Below are positions 1 to 11,125 of a stretch of DNA of 64,000 nt, piece after piece (positions within the stretch are counted from its first letter, which is position 1; every line of letters begins with the position of its first letter). The notes beneath the pieces were generated by a model that worked only from the letters and a program-made list of their open reading frames with translations, was not told where the DNA came from and made no database searches. The position numbers and the translations under genes are program-made. The stretch lies in assembly GCF_000002425.4 (NCBI RefSeq), contig NC_037263.1:8248917-8312916 (forward strand). The letters run 5' to 3'. Source of the DNA: Physcomitrium patens (lineage: Eukaryota; Streptophyta; Bryopsida; Funariales; Funariaceae).

Positions 1-2
1 CT

Positions 3-2504
3 GACTCAACTCCATTTGAATTTTGACATAAACAAAAGCCCGACATTGCTCATCTTAGTCTATTTGGCAGTCATTGTTTTGCCAAAATTCCAGATCCTCT
101 TCAGGTTAAACTTGATAATAAAACTCATGAGTGTATATTTCTGGGTTATAGCCCTTTTAGCAAAGGATATAAAGTACAACAAATTAGCAATGGCGCAATG
201 ATTACTTCACGTGACATCGTGTTTAAAGAGGAGCTTGGTTCAGAATATTATTTTGTCCCACCGGCTTTGCGAGCCTCAGACTTTGAACTCCAAAATGATC
301 CCTGTTTCTATCAACCCACTGGATCTTCAACTCTTCATAGTTCTGGCACCAGCTCCGGACTAACTCAAGAAGTGATACCCTCTGACAGACCTCCTTCGAG
401 TCTGCCACCTTTACCTCCATTAGACAATATTATGGTCAGGCCTGCGACCTCGCCGCAACTTACGGTTCTACTCCCTCTGGAGTCCAGTGCTGATCAGCCA
501 GCTCTTCCTGCTCCGCCAATGTTTGGCAGCCCTGTTCTGCCCCCACCAATCCACCCGTGCTCTGTTTTTCCACAGCCGGAGATCCAGTCATCAGTATCTC
601 CAGGCCGCGGCACTTTCTCTCCTGTGTGCAGCAGTCATGACCCGCGTTCAGGCTTGGCATTAATGCTGCATCTCGGCAAGCAAACCGAGCTCCCAAGCTC
701 GGCACCAACTCAGTCTGCCGCGCCCTCTGCAGCTCCACGCCACCTTTCGGTTGATGCAGTTCTTGTCTCTCTTCGCCAGTCCTTCCGCACAACAAGAGGG
801 GTGCCCCTTCCACGAGACCCCGACGAAAATTACAATCCGGAGATACTGAAGCCGCGCTCTAAAAAATCAAGACGTTCCCCTCACGCCCTGATTTTAGTCA
901 AGGAGGTTCCATTGGAACACGCAACTTATGTGCAAGCCATCAACTCTCCGGCGGCTTCCCAATGGAAAATAGCTATTGCTGAAGAATTAAATTCTCATGC
1001 AGTAAATTCTACGTGGACCTTCACACATCTTCCTCCTCATCGAAAGGCAATTACTTATCGATGGAGTTTTAAAATCAAGTTGAAAAATTGCGGGGCCGTG
1101 GACGGCTTCAAAGCTAGCCTGGTGGCTCGCGGCTTCAACCAAATTCAAGGTTTGGACTATCATGAAACATTTTCCCCTGTTGTTCGGATTCAATCCATTT
1201 GCCTCATTCTTGCTCTCGCCGTTCAACTTGACCTCCAAGTATACCAAATGGATGTTAAAACCGCCTTTTTAAATGGCTCTCTTCAAGTAGAAATTTACAT
1301 GAAGATTCCTGAAAGTGTCTCTCCACCACAACCCGGAATGGTGTGTCGTCTTCATAAAACAATCTATGGGCTCAAACAATCCCCCCGCGAATGGTTTAAG
1401 GTGATTAACACGTACTTGGCTACTCTTGGATTTATCAATTCGACCGCTGATGGCAATGTATATTATCTCCATCGCGGTTCTGATTTTGCCATACTCACAT
1501 TATATGTGGATGACACACTTATTGCAAGCAGCAGCCTTCTTTTGCTTCATAATATTAAACAACAATTGCACTCTCGCTTTCTTCTCTCCGACCTTGGCGA
1601 AGCGCATCATATTCTTAGCCTTGAAACCACAAGAAATCGTCAGCATGGTTGGATCAGGGTTTCACAACAACTGTATCTCACACAGAAGCTGCTGGAGTTT
1701 GGATTTCTGGATTCCAAACCAGTATCCACTCCAATGGCTCCTGCAACCCGGCTGTCCAGCGCCTACTGCCCATCCACAGAGGAAGACCGCCGCTCCAGTT
1801 CCGAATTCTTGTATGCAAATGCTGTGGGGTCCTTGAACTGGGCCGCAATTTGTACGCGACCTGATATATCTTTTGCTACAAGTGTTCTCGCCCAATTCAT
1901 GCATAATCCGGGTCCTGCACATATCCGCGCTTGCAAACATACGTTCCGTTATCTCCGCGGGACCCTGGCGTACTACATTGAGTATCGCCGATCTCTTCCG
2001 ACCCCCACACCACTGTATGGGTTCAGCGACGCTGCCTGGGCGGGCGAACTCGACGAACGAAGGTCCACCTCTGGTTACTGTTTTATTTTGTCAGAGGGTG
2101 TAATCAGTTGGAGTTCGACTCGCCAACGCTCTACTGCCCTCTCCAGCACGGAGGCGGAGTACATGGCAATGGCAACGGCTGCCTCCGAGCTTGTCTGGAT
2201 TCGTCACCTGCTCCATGATCTACATCAAACTGAAACTTTGAACTACCCCACTGAGATCCACTGTGATAACCAGTTAGCACTTGCGCTAGTCGACACCACC
2301 AAGTTCCATTCTCGTACACAGCACATCGCGATTCGGTTCCACTTTATTCGACAGCTCGCAACCCTCCAAAAATTAAAATTTCGATACTGTTCCATTCACC
2401 ATATGCGCGCCGACCTGTTCACAAAGTCTCTGTCTGGGCCGAAGCTTGCCCAGCACCTACCGTTACTTGGCATTCTTGGAGGAGAAACCCCAGTCACATC
2501 GTGA
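3..2504 (+). CDS. Ty1/copia pol polyprotein, C-terminal part (one in-frame stop)
   Basis: Reverse transcription and integration polyprotein of a copia element. The frame enters the window at base 3 and runs to the TGA at 2502-2504. One in-frame TGA at 24-26 stands where the family usually has Trp (TPFEF-stop-HKQKPD), so it looks like TGG to TGA decay. The integrase C-terminal signature (HLSLFGSHCFAK, then CIFLGYSPFSKGYK) is at about 60-175. A proline/serine-rich spacer follows at 250-830. RT starts near 960 (WKIAIAEELNSH) and includes QMDVKTAFLNG and the catalytic YVDD (about 1504-1515). RNase H carries GFSDAAWAG, SSTEAEYMA and a terminal ADLFTKSL. After position 26 the frame is fully open, so decay is light compared with most elements here. 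Confidence 0.88.
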
Positions 2505-2520
2505 TACAGTTAAGAGGGCG

Positions 2521-2749
2521 TATTAGATTATAGAGATACTAATCGTACCAGTAACTGTAATCAGATAAAACGGTATAGTCAGCGATCTAATCGCATACAG
2601 TTGTGGAGTCACCACTGTTCAGTCATAACTGTTCAGTCACGACTGTTCAGTCACAACTCCCTGGACTGTATAAACCATGTTTAAAACATATATAAAAATA
2701 AATAAATTATGCAACTTGTGATAGCTTAGACTTTCACGTAATTCTAATA
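2521..2749 (+). repeat. 3' LTR of the copia element
   Basis: Follows directly after the polypurine tract. Its ends form the inverted pair TATTAG (2521-2526) and CTAATA (2744-2749), which would be TGTTAG...CTAACA with one change at each end. A TATAAA is at 2668-2673. A 14-bp unit (core ACTGTTCAGTC) is repeated three times in tandem at 2611-2652 upstream of the TATA box. The 5' LTR is not in the window, so the ends cannot be confirmed by comparison. Confidence 0.55.
2611..2652 (+). repeat. Three 14-bp tandem repeats in the copia LTR
   Basis: Units at 2611, 2625 and 2639 differ only in their first three bases and share ACTGTTCAGTC. Their position about 20-60 bp upstream of the TATAAA makes them candidate promoter elements of the LTR. 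That role is inference. Confidence 0.7.
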
Positions 2750-5700
2750 AACCCATCTTTCAGAAAACTAGATCACACTCCTTGACATTCTCGCGAAAAT
2801 TCATTCATTGAATACCGCGTACTATTCATGCGACCTTAAAAATTTTACCAATGAAGTTAACGACTTGAATTCATGCTGAACCAAGTTCCAATTCCCGTGT
2901 CGGTACTATGCTATTATAAGGGTCACAGAATGATAGCTAACAAATAAATCTTTTCACAACAAAACTAGGTTCATAAACTGACAGACCATAAGGTTGCCTT
3001 CTTTCCATCGAGCTAAACATATCACTCATCTAACCCGGGAAGAGTAAGAATTTTTGAAACCTTGCGGCAATCTCCAACAGACGTCGACCAAATAATCCGG
3101 TCGCATTTTTTGATAATGTGTCCAGACTCTGTTTTCTCAGAACATGAAGCTAGGCATGAGTGGGGAGCTAACAACAGCCAAATAGATTTAGACTCACAAA
3201 TCTGACCTGAGCTAGCTGTACATTGGTACACGAGGGAGGCTACCTGATCCGAATGCATCAAGATAGATCGACGCAGTCAGGTGTGTTCCTTCTCTGCCAG
3301 TCTTCTGACCGCAGGTACCTCCACATCCTTTTGAAATTGCTATAAAAAGTGGTCTTTCAACTATCTAAGATAGGACATTATTTTCAGCTGCCGAGAATCA
3401 GCCAACGGCGTTCTCATTGTTCAAGGAATCTTTTTTCAAACTCCACCATCAAAAAGCTTCCCAGCACAAGTTGTACTACTGGCTCTACAATGCTACAGCT
3501 CTTCTGCGCAGCGGTAACCAGATCAAGGCAATCTCATAAGAAAGCATGCGCTCTTGCTTAAAACTTGGTCCATCTAGCTCACGATTCCGGTATCCACTAA
3601 ACCCACACTGTTTCTCCACCACACCAACACTTGATTACGAAGCACAAAAGCCTAGCAGCAGCAGCAGAAGCAGCAGACGCTTTCACATGTACAAAATGTC
3701 CAACATCGACTTGGGACATATTATTATTTAACAATTAATAGAAAGGTATACACATAGAAAAACTATGACATCTTGCTTATCTTTATGCAGATGTGGCATA
3801 CTTTAAGCATTGCTCAACACATTAAAACATTTATTCAAGCAGAGCCAAATAATGGTTTAGAAAGACTCCTAAAAGAAACAAGTACAATACAGGGATTACA
3901 AACACGGAGCACAATTATCCAGATACTGTCATTGTCTTTAATGTTGATCAGGGCATTTGGAGAATAGATAGTTGGAAACATGTTTGCTATTAGCTTCAAA
4001 AGACACAAAAATAAGCATGTCAATCAAATAAAATAAGACATGTAAGTATCTATTATGGATCTACATATTGTTTCCTCCAAAGAAATAAAATATGTTTATA
4101 AAAATCTTGATGCCAACAAAAGTGATATGTCTAGTTAATATTTACTAAATCTTTGATAAGATAAAAACTCACAGCTATACACAATTTGCAAAAAGGCAAT
4201 TTCTCAAAAGATAATATAATAAAGTGACAAAGTTGACAAAAGAATAAAATAAAAATAAAAATACTACTTAAGAACTCTACTAAATATCATTACTGAAAAT
4301 TGCACTTACACCCAAGAGATATTCATAAGTTTAGGCATAAAAGGTTTTATTTGTGTAAAACTTCAGAAAATTGTGAATTTCCAATTATTTAGACAAACAT
4401 ATGATTAATAGGACCATAAAAATATACAAAATATTATGGCAATTCTAGAAGTGTTGAAAAATGTTTGTCACCTCTAAGACCAAGAAACATTTCAAGTTGT
4501 TTTTGATGAATGTTGTCCACCCATAAGCTCCAATATCTATGTTGTAGTATAATGGCAAGGTCTTGTACTATTGATTTCTTGCTTTTTGATTCTTCATTAA
4601 AAATTTCAACTATATAGCTATGCATTGCTTTCGAGCCTCATCAAACAACACAAGACAAAGTTTTTAAGTCCAAAAAGTAATAAACTAATAAAGTATCATT
4701 AATCTTACTTATTTAAAGACATAAAAAGAATTAGAAAATAATATCTTGGATCATTTTTGCTACTTTAAATATTCAACAAGAACACATATAACATAAGAGA
4801 CTAAACTAGAATGAAGGAAGAATTGGAAGATAAAATGATGTAAAAAAATATAAATCACATTTATTACAAAAGCAAGAAATCAACTTATTAAAAAAACCTA
4901 TTGAATAATTCAAAAAAGATTTAAAATAATAAGGAAATTTTTAAAATAAATCATATTTATATAGAGCATAGCATGATTATCTTTAGCAATAAGAAATAAA
5001 TTAGCCATCTAAGTTAATGGCTTAAATAAAATAAAATATTAGAATTTATCAATAATCATGTCAAATCTTTTACAAGGCTTATTAGAATAAGGATAGTTTC
5101 AAGTAGTAAATTTGGTATTGTCATCAATATAGAATATGTACCTTGCAGCAATATCAAAGCGCTTCTCTTAACTACATAGAAGAGGCTGAGGTGACAAGTT
5201 TTGGTTAGGTCCACTCTACTAGATTGAAAATATTTATCAAAATCTAATGGTGATTCTAACCTATAATACTACTCAATAAAAACTTGTATTGCACTAAAAA
5301 AAATAAAAATAAAAATAAAAATAAAAAAAATAATGATATTAGTCATATCTAAGAAATCTACACTATTAAATAAAATAATGCTTGTGAAAATCTAGAAACT
5401 ACTCTTATAGGCTCTTTTATTAGTAAAATTTATATTTATAGCATTGATTTGGAGGTCATATTTTGTAAGTTCAAATCCAATAATAATTATATGATCTTTG
5501 AGATTTGTCAATAAAGATTTTACTATGTGAAGCACTCTAAGTAGTTTTGTATTTATGTACTAATTGAAGCTGATGATGGTTACACTTGCATTTGGCAACT
5601 TTTTTCTTGATTTGAAATAATTAATAGATTGTACAAAATGATCCGTAAAGAGAACGTCTAGCTTTCCAACACTAATTTGAAGTAAATTAGCACACATTAT

Positions 5701-5986
5701 ATAAGATTTGTCTATTTCAATAATATTAATACCACTGATTCTATTTTTAACATCAAGATTTTGATATAAAGAGAACAATCTATCGTAATAAAAAACAAAT
5801 CCAACATATATGTCTCTTTTAGCTACAAATATCTTGGCCTCAGCTATTTGAAATTGGATCTCTATCTCCTACCATATATGCATAGTTTATCTATACCATA
5901 GATAAATATTGAATGGAACATGATAAGTTTGTGATAGATTGAAAGGCCACACTAATTGTTCATACTTGATTTCATTTTTTACAAAA

Positions 5987-6026
<40 letters not shown>

Positions 6027-6904
6027 AGAAATCAAGAGATAAAATACATTGTAATGAACTGCACTCTTATGGATCCAAACAAAATGTATAATTTAAAAAT
6101 TGATATAAATAATACTTTCTTCTCATATTACAAGTCAAGTCATGAGTAATATCACTTAATAGAGAATGTTTAAAGCTCAACTTCATTCTATTAAGAAAGA
6201 AGGGACCTTGGATAAAAGTATCTAAATTATTCAACCCTTTAATTTTATCTTGCTAGCAATCTTAGTTCATTAATGAGCATAAAGATCATGTTAGATAGAT
6301 GGAAAGCATAATAATAACAAAATTCAAACATAAGCTTTTTGGATGATATTTCAATAGTAAAGATATTTCAAAGTATCACTTAATACTTCAAAATCACCCA
6401 CTTCTTGAGGTGGGTGATTTTGAAATCTAAATATCACAAGAGAGGCTGATAAAATATCACAACTTACTTCACTTGCCTTAATTATCTTCCCTTTGCCTTA
6501 ACTACCTTGACTTTTTGAAATCACCAAAGTATCACCTTTACTTCAAAAACTTGGAGGTAATTAAATTTGAATAGTGATATTTAGAGAGGTTATATTTCTA
6601 ATTTGGAGATGCGATATTTTTAATTTAGAGAGGTGATATTTCCAATGATTCATGATATTTGGGTTTCCAAAAACCAAAAATACATGATATTTGGTTATCC
6701 AAAAATATTAAGCCTGAATTCCTTTAAAGCTATTAGTTGGTTGTAGATCACTCACCATTAATATTATTTTTAAAATAAGATTTAATTAAAAGAAAAAAAA
6801 GAAAAAGATCAAGTGCCCCTCCTAATATATCAACCAAAAGACTGGCTGAAATAACTTCTCTATGGCCACATATAGTAAGTAAAGTTCTTAGGTTACAATC
6901 AACT
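2750..6904. other. Spacer without recognisable gene
   Basis: 2750-3730 has mixed base composition and only short reading frames that resemble nothing I know. 3730-6900 is very AT-rich, with an (AAAAAT)n-like run at about 5300-5335 and a (TAAA)n run at about 5985-6024. A short self-complementary stretch around 6390-6420 (AAAATCACCCACTTC against GGTGGGTGATTTT) could form a small hairpin. No coding signal. Confidence 0.5.
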
Positions 6905-7924
6905 AGCAAAGTGATCCACCAGCACTATAAGTCCCATTAAGACAACGAGCCAAGTAACGAGTATTAGGATGCAGCCTACTGCACTAGGCAGTATCTACAA
7001 CACTCACTTTGTTGTCTTTGATATCACAAAACTCTCTTGATTTTGCAAAACCCTGCCTAAACAATCAAACTAAATACTTACTATGAACACCATGCAAAAG
7101 AGATGAAGACATTAGACAATAGCACTTGCATTTAAGAAAATCTTTTCTACATCCATAACTGCTCTAACCTCCTGTCAATCCCAAATCAATTTGAATGCAC
7201 GCAAGTTCTACATGCAAGTAGTATCAACAAGTCCTTAGACAGATATTTAAGTCCAAAAATAGCTTCTCAGCGCATGAGCACTAATTCTTATGAGTAAGAT
7301 GTAATGTAGCTGATGAAAATTGGAGACAGACCTGTAACAGAGTGACACAATGATTCTGTAGGCCAATGGCCATGAACGGAAAAGAGAGCCATTCATTCCA
7401 CACAAACTCTCTGTCAGGGGTGTTGATACAATATTTGCTGGGAAACGGGTGTGGGATATCTTGGGTCTCACAAAAATATAGGCCATCAAGTTCAAAATCT
7501 GCTAAATGAGTTGCATTCTTGGACTCTATCTTTGTTTGGTACTAAGGATTTCTTAGAAGAATCTTTATCCATTGAGACTCCAAGATTGTGTAAATAACAT
7601 CCCTACAAAGAAGTACGAGGGGGGAGACTTTGAGTTTAGTGGCAACGAGCAGTAAACGAACACTTCCTACGGTCGCATATCCTATAATTGCCTGAGCATG
7701 TAAGGAATTCCTGATCATGCAATTCGCTGTTGACAGATACTGTTTTGCATCTTGCTTGGATGAAAACAGATCCAAGTCATTTCGACCTTGATATTGTAAA
7801 ATTTCTGTTGTTGAATCAATGCTGATTATTTGAGTATTTGCCCTTGTTGACAAACTTGAAATTATGAAATAGTCACCAAATTCGAGTTGGACTACTTGAA
7901 CCTTAGTTTCTCTACTAACTGCAC
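6905..7924 (-). pseudogene. SAC9-like phosphoinositide phosphatase, broken exons
   Basis: The minus strand from 7924 to 7332 reads as one exon resembling the N-terminal Sac domain of plant SAC9 proteins. It runs from VSRETKVQVVQLEFGDYF through AQAIIGYATVGSVRLLLVA and TESQWIKILL to FVWNEWLSFPFMAIGLQNHC. A TTTCCTTCAG acceptor precedes it and a CAG/GTCTGT donor follows it. The frame is broken once by TAG at 7544-7542, best explained as CAG to TAG. A second block at about 6990-6905 carries SRLHPNTRYLARCLNG, the substrate-loop region of Sac domains, flanked by in-frame stops. Sac domains dephosphorylate phosphoinositides at membranes. No first exon and no catalytic CX5R block are visible, so I read this as a 5'-gene fragment or pseudogene. 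Alternatively it is a real gene with misread stops. The family call rests on remembered SAC9 motifs. Confidence 0.6.
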
Positions 7925-9684
7925 CTGAAGGAAAAAAAACAACGGGGTACCAAGTCAACTAAGTAGCATCATATGATACTCGTAATCCATACATACCGCC
8001 ATGCAAGATCCACACAACGCAACCACTCTCCTCAAAGCAAATTCATCCTCAAGAACCAACACATTGCATTGCATAACATCGCATCCCCGCAGTAACGAAT
8101 CAGCCAAGGACCCCGACCGCAAAGAAAAGATCCCGCAGCTTGCGATGACAAATTTAGACGAGACTGATGAAACGAAGCGGCCAGAAGCGTGTGATGGGAA
8201 CTTGCAACGGCCTCACGCAGCGGGGCAATAACCTGTGCGTGGTCTCAGACCGCGTAGGGCACGATTGACAACAAGTCCAGATCCCGGAAAAGCTCGCAAT
8301 CCTGTGTGGTGGTGGCGATGGCGATGGCGATGGCGCAGAGCTTCGGTATGTGTATGCAATGCAATGCAATGCAACAATGGGAAGCAGAAGAAGAAGAGAC
8401 TCCGTGTGGTCGCAACTCCGCGCAGCAAAGATTCATGCCATCGCTCCTTCTCGACGCCGCCACTATACCACCGTATGTTGCGTCAGTACATTTCACCGTA
8501 TGCCCTACTCCACTCTCATGGTATTTGTTTCGTACGCGGTTCTTCTTTGACAATATGGCAAATGTTGTTTCCATTCACTCACTACCGTTTTGGATCACTA
8601 CCACTCGGCTTTATTATCAATATTATTGTGTCTTAATAGAGAGTATTTTGTGTGTAACTTTGTATAGTATATTGTGTAGTAGTATTGTTAGCATTTGTTA
8701 TGTGTTGTTTATTGGTGCACATTGTGTTATGTTTTTTGGTTATCTATGTGTTGTTTTGGAATCGACTAAATTTTATTTAATATTTAAATAAGCCTTTTGG
8801 AGTTGAAATTATTTTTTATTTAATATTTAATATTTAAATAAAGCATTATTTTTACTTTTGTATATACTAGCTAACAAGAAGATTTAATAAAAGTTTTTTT
8901 AAAGACCATGAGGATTATAGAATAAGTATCTAATTGATGAACAACTTCTACATTGAATTCTTAAATTTAAAAAAATTCTAAGAGGGATTTTATAATCACA
9001 TATTACATCCAAGAACATTTAGATTTAGTACATATCTAAAAATCTCATACAATATTTTACAAAGAAATACTATGTATTTCTACTTAGTTTTGTTTACTTT
9101 TATTTACATAAGTAGTATACATGTCTATGTCAAAAATATTATTTTATTTTATTTACAATACAAATGCATATCATAGAAATCAAAAATCTATATATTTTTA
9201 TTATTTGTATATTTTATATATCAAAATTCTATTTATAGATCCCACTACCTTAATTTGTGTAATGGTTAAAAGTTGTTATAGTCTCATTGTTGTTTCTTCA
9301 ATTTAAAATTATTTTTTATTATTTTTTTATTTTTATAAAAAATATAACTAAAAGTCTTACTTATACTTATAAAAATAATAAAATAATAGATATTTAATTT
9401 TTGAATTACTTAGTTCTTTCTTCTCTTATACATTATAATAGATCTTCAAGCTAAATTGGTGATGTTGTCCTAGTAATATATCACATCTAGGTAAGAATAT
9501 TGGTCTAAACTTTTGTTGATAATTTTAAATAGATAATATATTTATTCTTTATTCCTTGTTCTCCATTTCCCATTCCCGTGCCTTGTTCCCTATCCCCATG
9601 CCTTGTTTTCTATCCTTGTCCCTTATTCCATATCCCTATCCCTTGTTCACTATCCCCCAAAATTAATCATTACATGGTTTGGAG
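7925..9684. other. Spacer with short simple repeats
   Basis: 7925-8560 is GC-richer and lies upstream of the SAC9-like exon. It holds a GGCGAT run (about 8312-8332) and a CAATG run (about 8357-8371), and could be an old promoter or 5' leader. 8560-9530 is AT-rich. 9540-9655 is a degenerate pyrimidine-rich repeat built from variants of CCTATCCC and CCTTGTTC. The reading frames here have no recognisable protein similarity. Confidence 0.4.
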
Positions 9685-9789
9685 GGTGTGGCTATGAAAA
9701 TATTGCGGTGTGACTGAAATAATAATGTGGTGTGGCTATAATAATATTGAGGTATGGCTATAAAAATATTGTGATGTGGCTATAAAATC
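9685..9789 (+). repeat. 22-bp tandem repeat, about 4.8 copies
   Basis: Units start at 9685, 9707, 9729, 9751 and 9773 and share GGTGTGGCTAT followed by an A/T-rich tail. The second unit is the most diverged. It lies 160 bp downstream (in gene orientation) of the tRNA-Ala gene on the opposite strand. No function is implied. Confidence 0.8.
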
Positions 9790-9949
9790 TTTTGGATTTA
9801 AAGGAACTAGAACAAATTGCAAAGTTGATGCATTGTAATGACTCCAAAACATATAGCCATGGAAATGACTCCAAAAAAGCCATTTTGATATTTTTCCGCA
9901 CGCTTTTAGAGATATGGATCTGTGGAGTAGATTCTAACTGCGAAAACGA

Positions 9950-10022
9950 TGGAGATGCGGGGTATCGATCCCCGCACCTCTCGCATGCTAAGCGAGCGCT
10001 CTACCATCTGAGCTACATCCCC
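9950..10022 (-). tRNA. tRNA-Ala (anticodon AGC)
   Basis: The reverse complement gives a full cloverleaf without intron. The acceptor stem GGGGATG pairs with CATCTCC and includes the G3:U70 pair that identifies tRNA-Ala. The A box is TAGCTCAGATGG. The anticodon loop is TTAGCAT with anticodon AGC, and the B-box/T-arm is GGGATCGATACCCC. The discriminator base is A and CCA is not encoded, as expected for a nuclear gene. Confidence 0.96.
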
Positions 10023-10557
10023 GGGTTCCACTAGTTGTTGGACGCCCCTTCTTGGTTTCAGTGCCATATTGAAAATCTTTAGAATGTTGAGACATCTTGT
10101 TTTCGTCGCTACTTTGCTTATTTCAGAAATGTGAACTGTACCATTGCTTTAATTTACATACGCGGTTATTGATTTTTCCCATTTCATCATTACTTATAAA
10201 AGAAGAGGTTTCTTTTATTTACTCGTGTATGTATGATTCTATTTGTGTGTATATATATATATATATATATATTTATATTCACACACACACACACACATCA
10301 ACATGCACAAATATAAAGCAAGACGATGTCTTATGGCATTTTCATTTTAATGATAAATTTCAACGTACTAATTGAATAGATTAAATAAGACCAACATCCA
10401 TGATGACTTTGCATAGCGTTTCACTTCCAATCATAAAGGAATTGCAGCATCACATGAAAAGAATTACATGTTCGTCAAGCACATCCACCAGTTCCTAACC
10501 AGCATGCTTGGAAACATCATAGCAGAACGAAGTAAAAGCAAGTTTCATCAACATTTA

Positions 10558-10588
<31 letters not shown>

Positions 10589-11125
10589 CATGAATTATAC
10601 TTTCGATAATTGTGGAGTGGTCACAGTCCAGAAAAGAGAGCCAAAATCAGAAACAAAAAATCACACATTCATTCATTCAAAGGCAAGACAAAATTTTGGA
10701 GAGTAATCTGAGCTCTCAGCGCTGTTTGCATCAGTTTCAAACAGAATATTTTTCAGGTTCTGTCAAAGTACATGGGAATGTTTAGCATTCCGTGGAAATA
10801 GAGGAGCGTCAAGAATTTTAAAATCATGTCTTAAGGATACAAAAATCCTCCTAATTACACGAAATCAAGCTTCTCCATAAAGGTTCTAATATTCTGAGGG
10901 TTACTGGGTTGACAAAGCTATGACATGTAGAAAGTGATTCCGAAGTTTGTTAGGCTATGCACTGCAGATTGTTAGCTCACAAACCAGAAAACCGCACTGA
11001 ATCCTTTAACTATTCGTGGGTTTACATATATACATACATTTGGTCGCTCTAGGCAAACTCTACAAGAACTTGTGTGGACTATGTGTGTCATCGCAAGCAT
11101 TGGAAGAGGAGAGGAAAACCGGAGC
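10023..11125. other. Spacer and likely 3' UTR of the PTC52-like gene
   Basis: Contains an (AT)n run (about 10251-10271) next to (AC)n (about 10280-10297) and an (AAAAC)n run near 10558-10590. The part closest to 11126 probably holds the 3' untranslated region of the minus-strand gene. No other coding signal was seen. Confidence 0.4.

Larger units (their letters stand above)
1..2749 (+). mobile_element. Ty1/copia LTR retrotransposon, 3' part
   Basis: Truncated by the left edge of the window. It holds the end of the integrase region, reverse transcriptase, RNase H, a purine-rich tract (AAGAGGGCG, 2512-2520) and the 3' LTR. Domain order integrase-RT-RNase H is the Ty1/copia order. The 5' LTR, gag, protease and most of integrase lie outside. 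Confidence 0.9.

Noticed and set aside
8154..8574. Several overlapping frames on both strands
   Set aside because: Mutual shadows in a GC-richer stretch with GGCGAT and CAATG repeats; none resembles a protein.
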